20,250 nucleotides of DNA from Porogramme epimiltina (Eukaryota > Basidiomycota > Agaricomycetes > Polyporales > Polyporaceae), in contig FTLJ01000579.1 in the NCBI GenBank assembly GCA_900155495.1, positions 1 to 20,250 on the forward strand. Direction: 5' to 3'. A model generated the notes under the pieces. The model searched no databases. It was not told the DNA's origin and was given only the letters and a program-made list of their open reading frames with translations. The position numbers and the translations under genes were made by a program. This document shows positions 18,767 through 20,250 of the stretch, in pieces; within the stretch, counting starts at the first letter, position 1, and each line of letters begins with the position of its first letter.

Positions 18767-19867
18767 GGCCACCCTCCATCGAACAAACCTAACGGGGGTG
18801 GACCCTACCCGACCGTCGTGCCGTCGCGCGTTGCGCTGCGCGGGGCCCACCAGCAGCAGCAGCGGCAGCGGCCATTATGGAATTCGCGGCCGAAGAACTG
18901 CAGAGCGTGCTCTCGCGCTGCGTGTGTGCGTGCGTGCGCATTCGTCGGGCAAACTTAGTGCGCGGCGGGCGCCCGCCCTCCCGGAAGCTGGACGGAGAGG
19001 GTGGCTGCGCCGCTCCAAAACGACGGGCGTGCGAGCATAGAGTTGGATCTCAGCGAAAGCGAAAGACGCGAAAACATTTGCCGGCGGGACGGGAGGCGCC
19101 GCTCGCGGACCTGGTCGGGGGCAGGGCCGACCGCGCAGGCGGGGCGGGGGCGGAAGATCGAGCTCACGCAGCAGCTGGAGCTGGCCTCCGCGGCTGGGCC
19201 CGCCTGTAGCAGCGCGCGCCCACGGAATGGCCCCCCACCCGCAGGGCGCTGGCAGGGGTGGGGAGAGAGAGAGAGGCGCTGCACCGGTGGGGGACGTGCG
19301 GGTGATATGCAGCGGCCGCATCTGCATCATCATATCATCGATCGGACGTGCGCCCGTCCGCAGCGGGCTTTGGGGGAAGTGAACTTTGAATTTTTAATGC
19401 AGGCACGCCGCGCGCGCACGCGGGGAGGGGGGGGATGAGCCCAGCAACAGACGTGTCGGTCGGGGCTCGCCCAACAACAACGGCCAGACGGCCAGTCAGC
19501 CAGTCACCCCGAATCGCCGCGGCAAGGCCGAGATAGGGGGTGCGCATCCCACCAAGGGGAGACGGGGGCAAAACAGGGCGTCCGCTCGCCCCCGGACGGC
19601 CGCGCGCGGGCAGGGCAGATGCCGGCGGGACGGGGAGGCGGGCGGGAGTGGGGGGGCGACGGATCGGGAAGGCGGACGTAGACACGCGGTGGAGGAGGGG
19701 GCGAGCGGCGTTGGGCGCAGAGGCTTTGTGGCGCAGAAGCGGAGGGGTGGGCGTGCGCGCGTGCCACGGCCCTCTCGACGCGAGCGGTCGGTGGAGGCTT
19801 CTTCTTTCCGGACGAGGTCTTTAGCAGCAGCGGCCGAGTCCCACCGCGTGCCGCGAGTAGCCGCAAG

Positions 19868-19944
19868 AGCCGCGAGCCGCGAGCCGTGGGCCGCGAACCG
19901 CGAACCGCGAACCGCGCCCAGCCAGCCAGCCAGCCAGCCAGCCA
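19868..19944 (+). repeat. Compound repeat: (AGCCGCG / AACCGCG)n then (GCCA)n
   Basis: Heptamer units AGCCGCG and later AACCGCG occupy 19868-19916, followed directly by CCCA and six GCCA units to 19944. The change from one unit class to another at a sharp border is clear by eye. Confidence 0.95.
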
Positions 19945-20250
19945 GAGCCCGCTTCCCTCGTCCGTGTCTCTTTTCTGTTCTCGTTATGCGGCGCGGGGGC
20001 GGGCGCGCGAATTTACGGAATGCGCGCGCGGGGGACGCGAGATTCTCGAGTCGAGACGATGACGTGCGCCCCCCCCTGTGTCGGCAGGGTGCGTGGCGAG
20101 ATGGACGAGATTGCCGGCGGGGCGCGGGCGCGGGGGGACGGGGCACGCAGGACAGGCGCAGGGACGCAGGGATCGGGCGGCACGGGGAGGGAGGGGGCCC
20201 GCTCTGGCAGGCGGCGGGGAGGGGGGCAAGGGCTTGGGCTCTGTCGGTGG

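Larger units (their letters stand above)
15481..20250. other. G-rich gene-poor region with many simple repeats, no gene recognised
   Basis: Nearly 4.8 kb of very GC-rich, G-skewed plus strand. Long frames exist on both strands (for example 350 codons on minus at 17868-16816 and 387 codons on plus at 17877-19040). Their translations are Arg/Gly/Pro/Ala-rich and driven by microsatellites. An ATG at 18877 (A at -3, G at +4) begins MEFAAEELQSVLSRC, a normal-looking start, but it quickly enters repetitive sequence; it is a very weak first-exon candidate. A frame starting at 20101 (MDEIAGG) is open to the right edge but becomes Gly/Arg-rich. Confidence 0.5.

Noticed and set aside
17951..18850. 299-codon minus-strand frame with an Asp run and Cys-Gln-Met triplets
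   Set aside because: The striking residues come from the (TCG)n and 9-mer repeats; no domain and no splice support.

Overview
The window looks like nuclear DNA of a filamentous basidiomycete, probably an Agaricomycete. The evidence is the one gene that can be read with confidence. It has nine exons split by short introns (seven of 57-120 nt) with GT donors, CTAAC/CTGAC-like branch sites and pyrimidine-CAG or TAG acceptors. Codon third positions are rich in G and C, and the protein matches the fungal Fpk1/Kin82/NRC-2 group of AGC kinases. There is no sign of bacterial operons, tRNA, rRNA or CRISPR.

Layout. Positions 1-236 hold what may be the 5' end of a minus-strand gene leaving the left edge: a TATA-like site, a leader intron and an ATG at 16. 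From about 240 to 10,730 the DNA is mostly GC-rich, with long overlapping Arg/Pro/Ala-rich open frames on both strands that I read as GC artefacts. Within it are a few weak gene candidates (an intron-like element at 4121-4174, splice-like signals at 6129-6267, a donor at 10261) and an AT-richer island at about 5650-6650 with a direct repeat. Positions 10,730-11,056 are the likely promoter and leader of the kinase. Positions 11,057-14,263 are the kinase gene, encoding 689 aa. Its 3' flank to about 15,470 is pyrimidine-rich. From about 15,540 to the right edge the plus strand becomes strongly G-rich, with many microsatellites, G-runs, a good G-quadruplex motif and an unresolved NN.

Biology. The kinase is predicted to phosphorylate plasma-membrane lipid flippases and so control phospholipid asymmetry and polarised growth. 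That is inferred from the yeast and Neurospora family members. Its neighbours say nothing about function because none is confidently identified. The most testable oddities are inside the gene: a 584-nt last intron that isolates the C-terminal tail on its own exon and stays open for 123 codons, two in-frame stop-free introns within the catalytic core, and a perfect 10-bp hairpin in intron 3. I did not find a convincing undescribed system.
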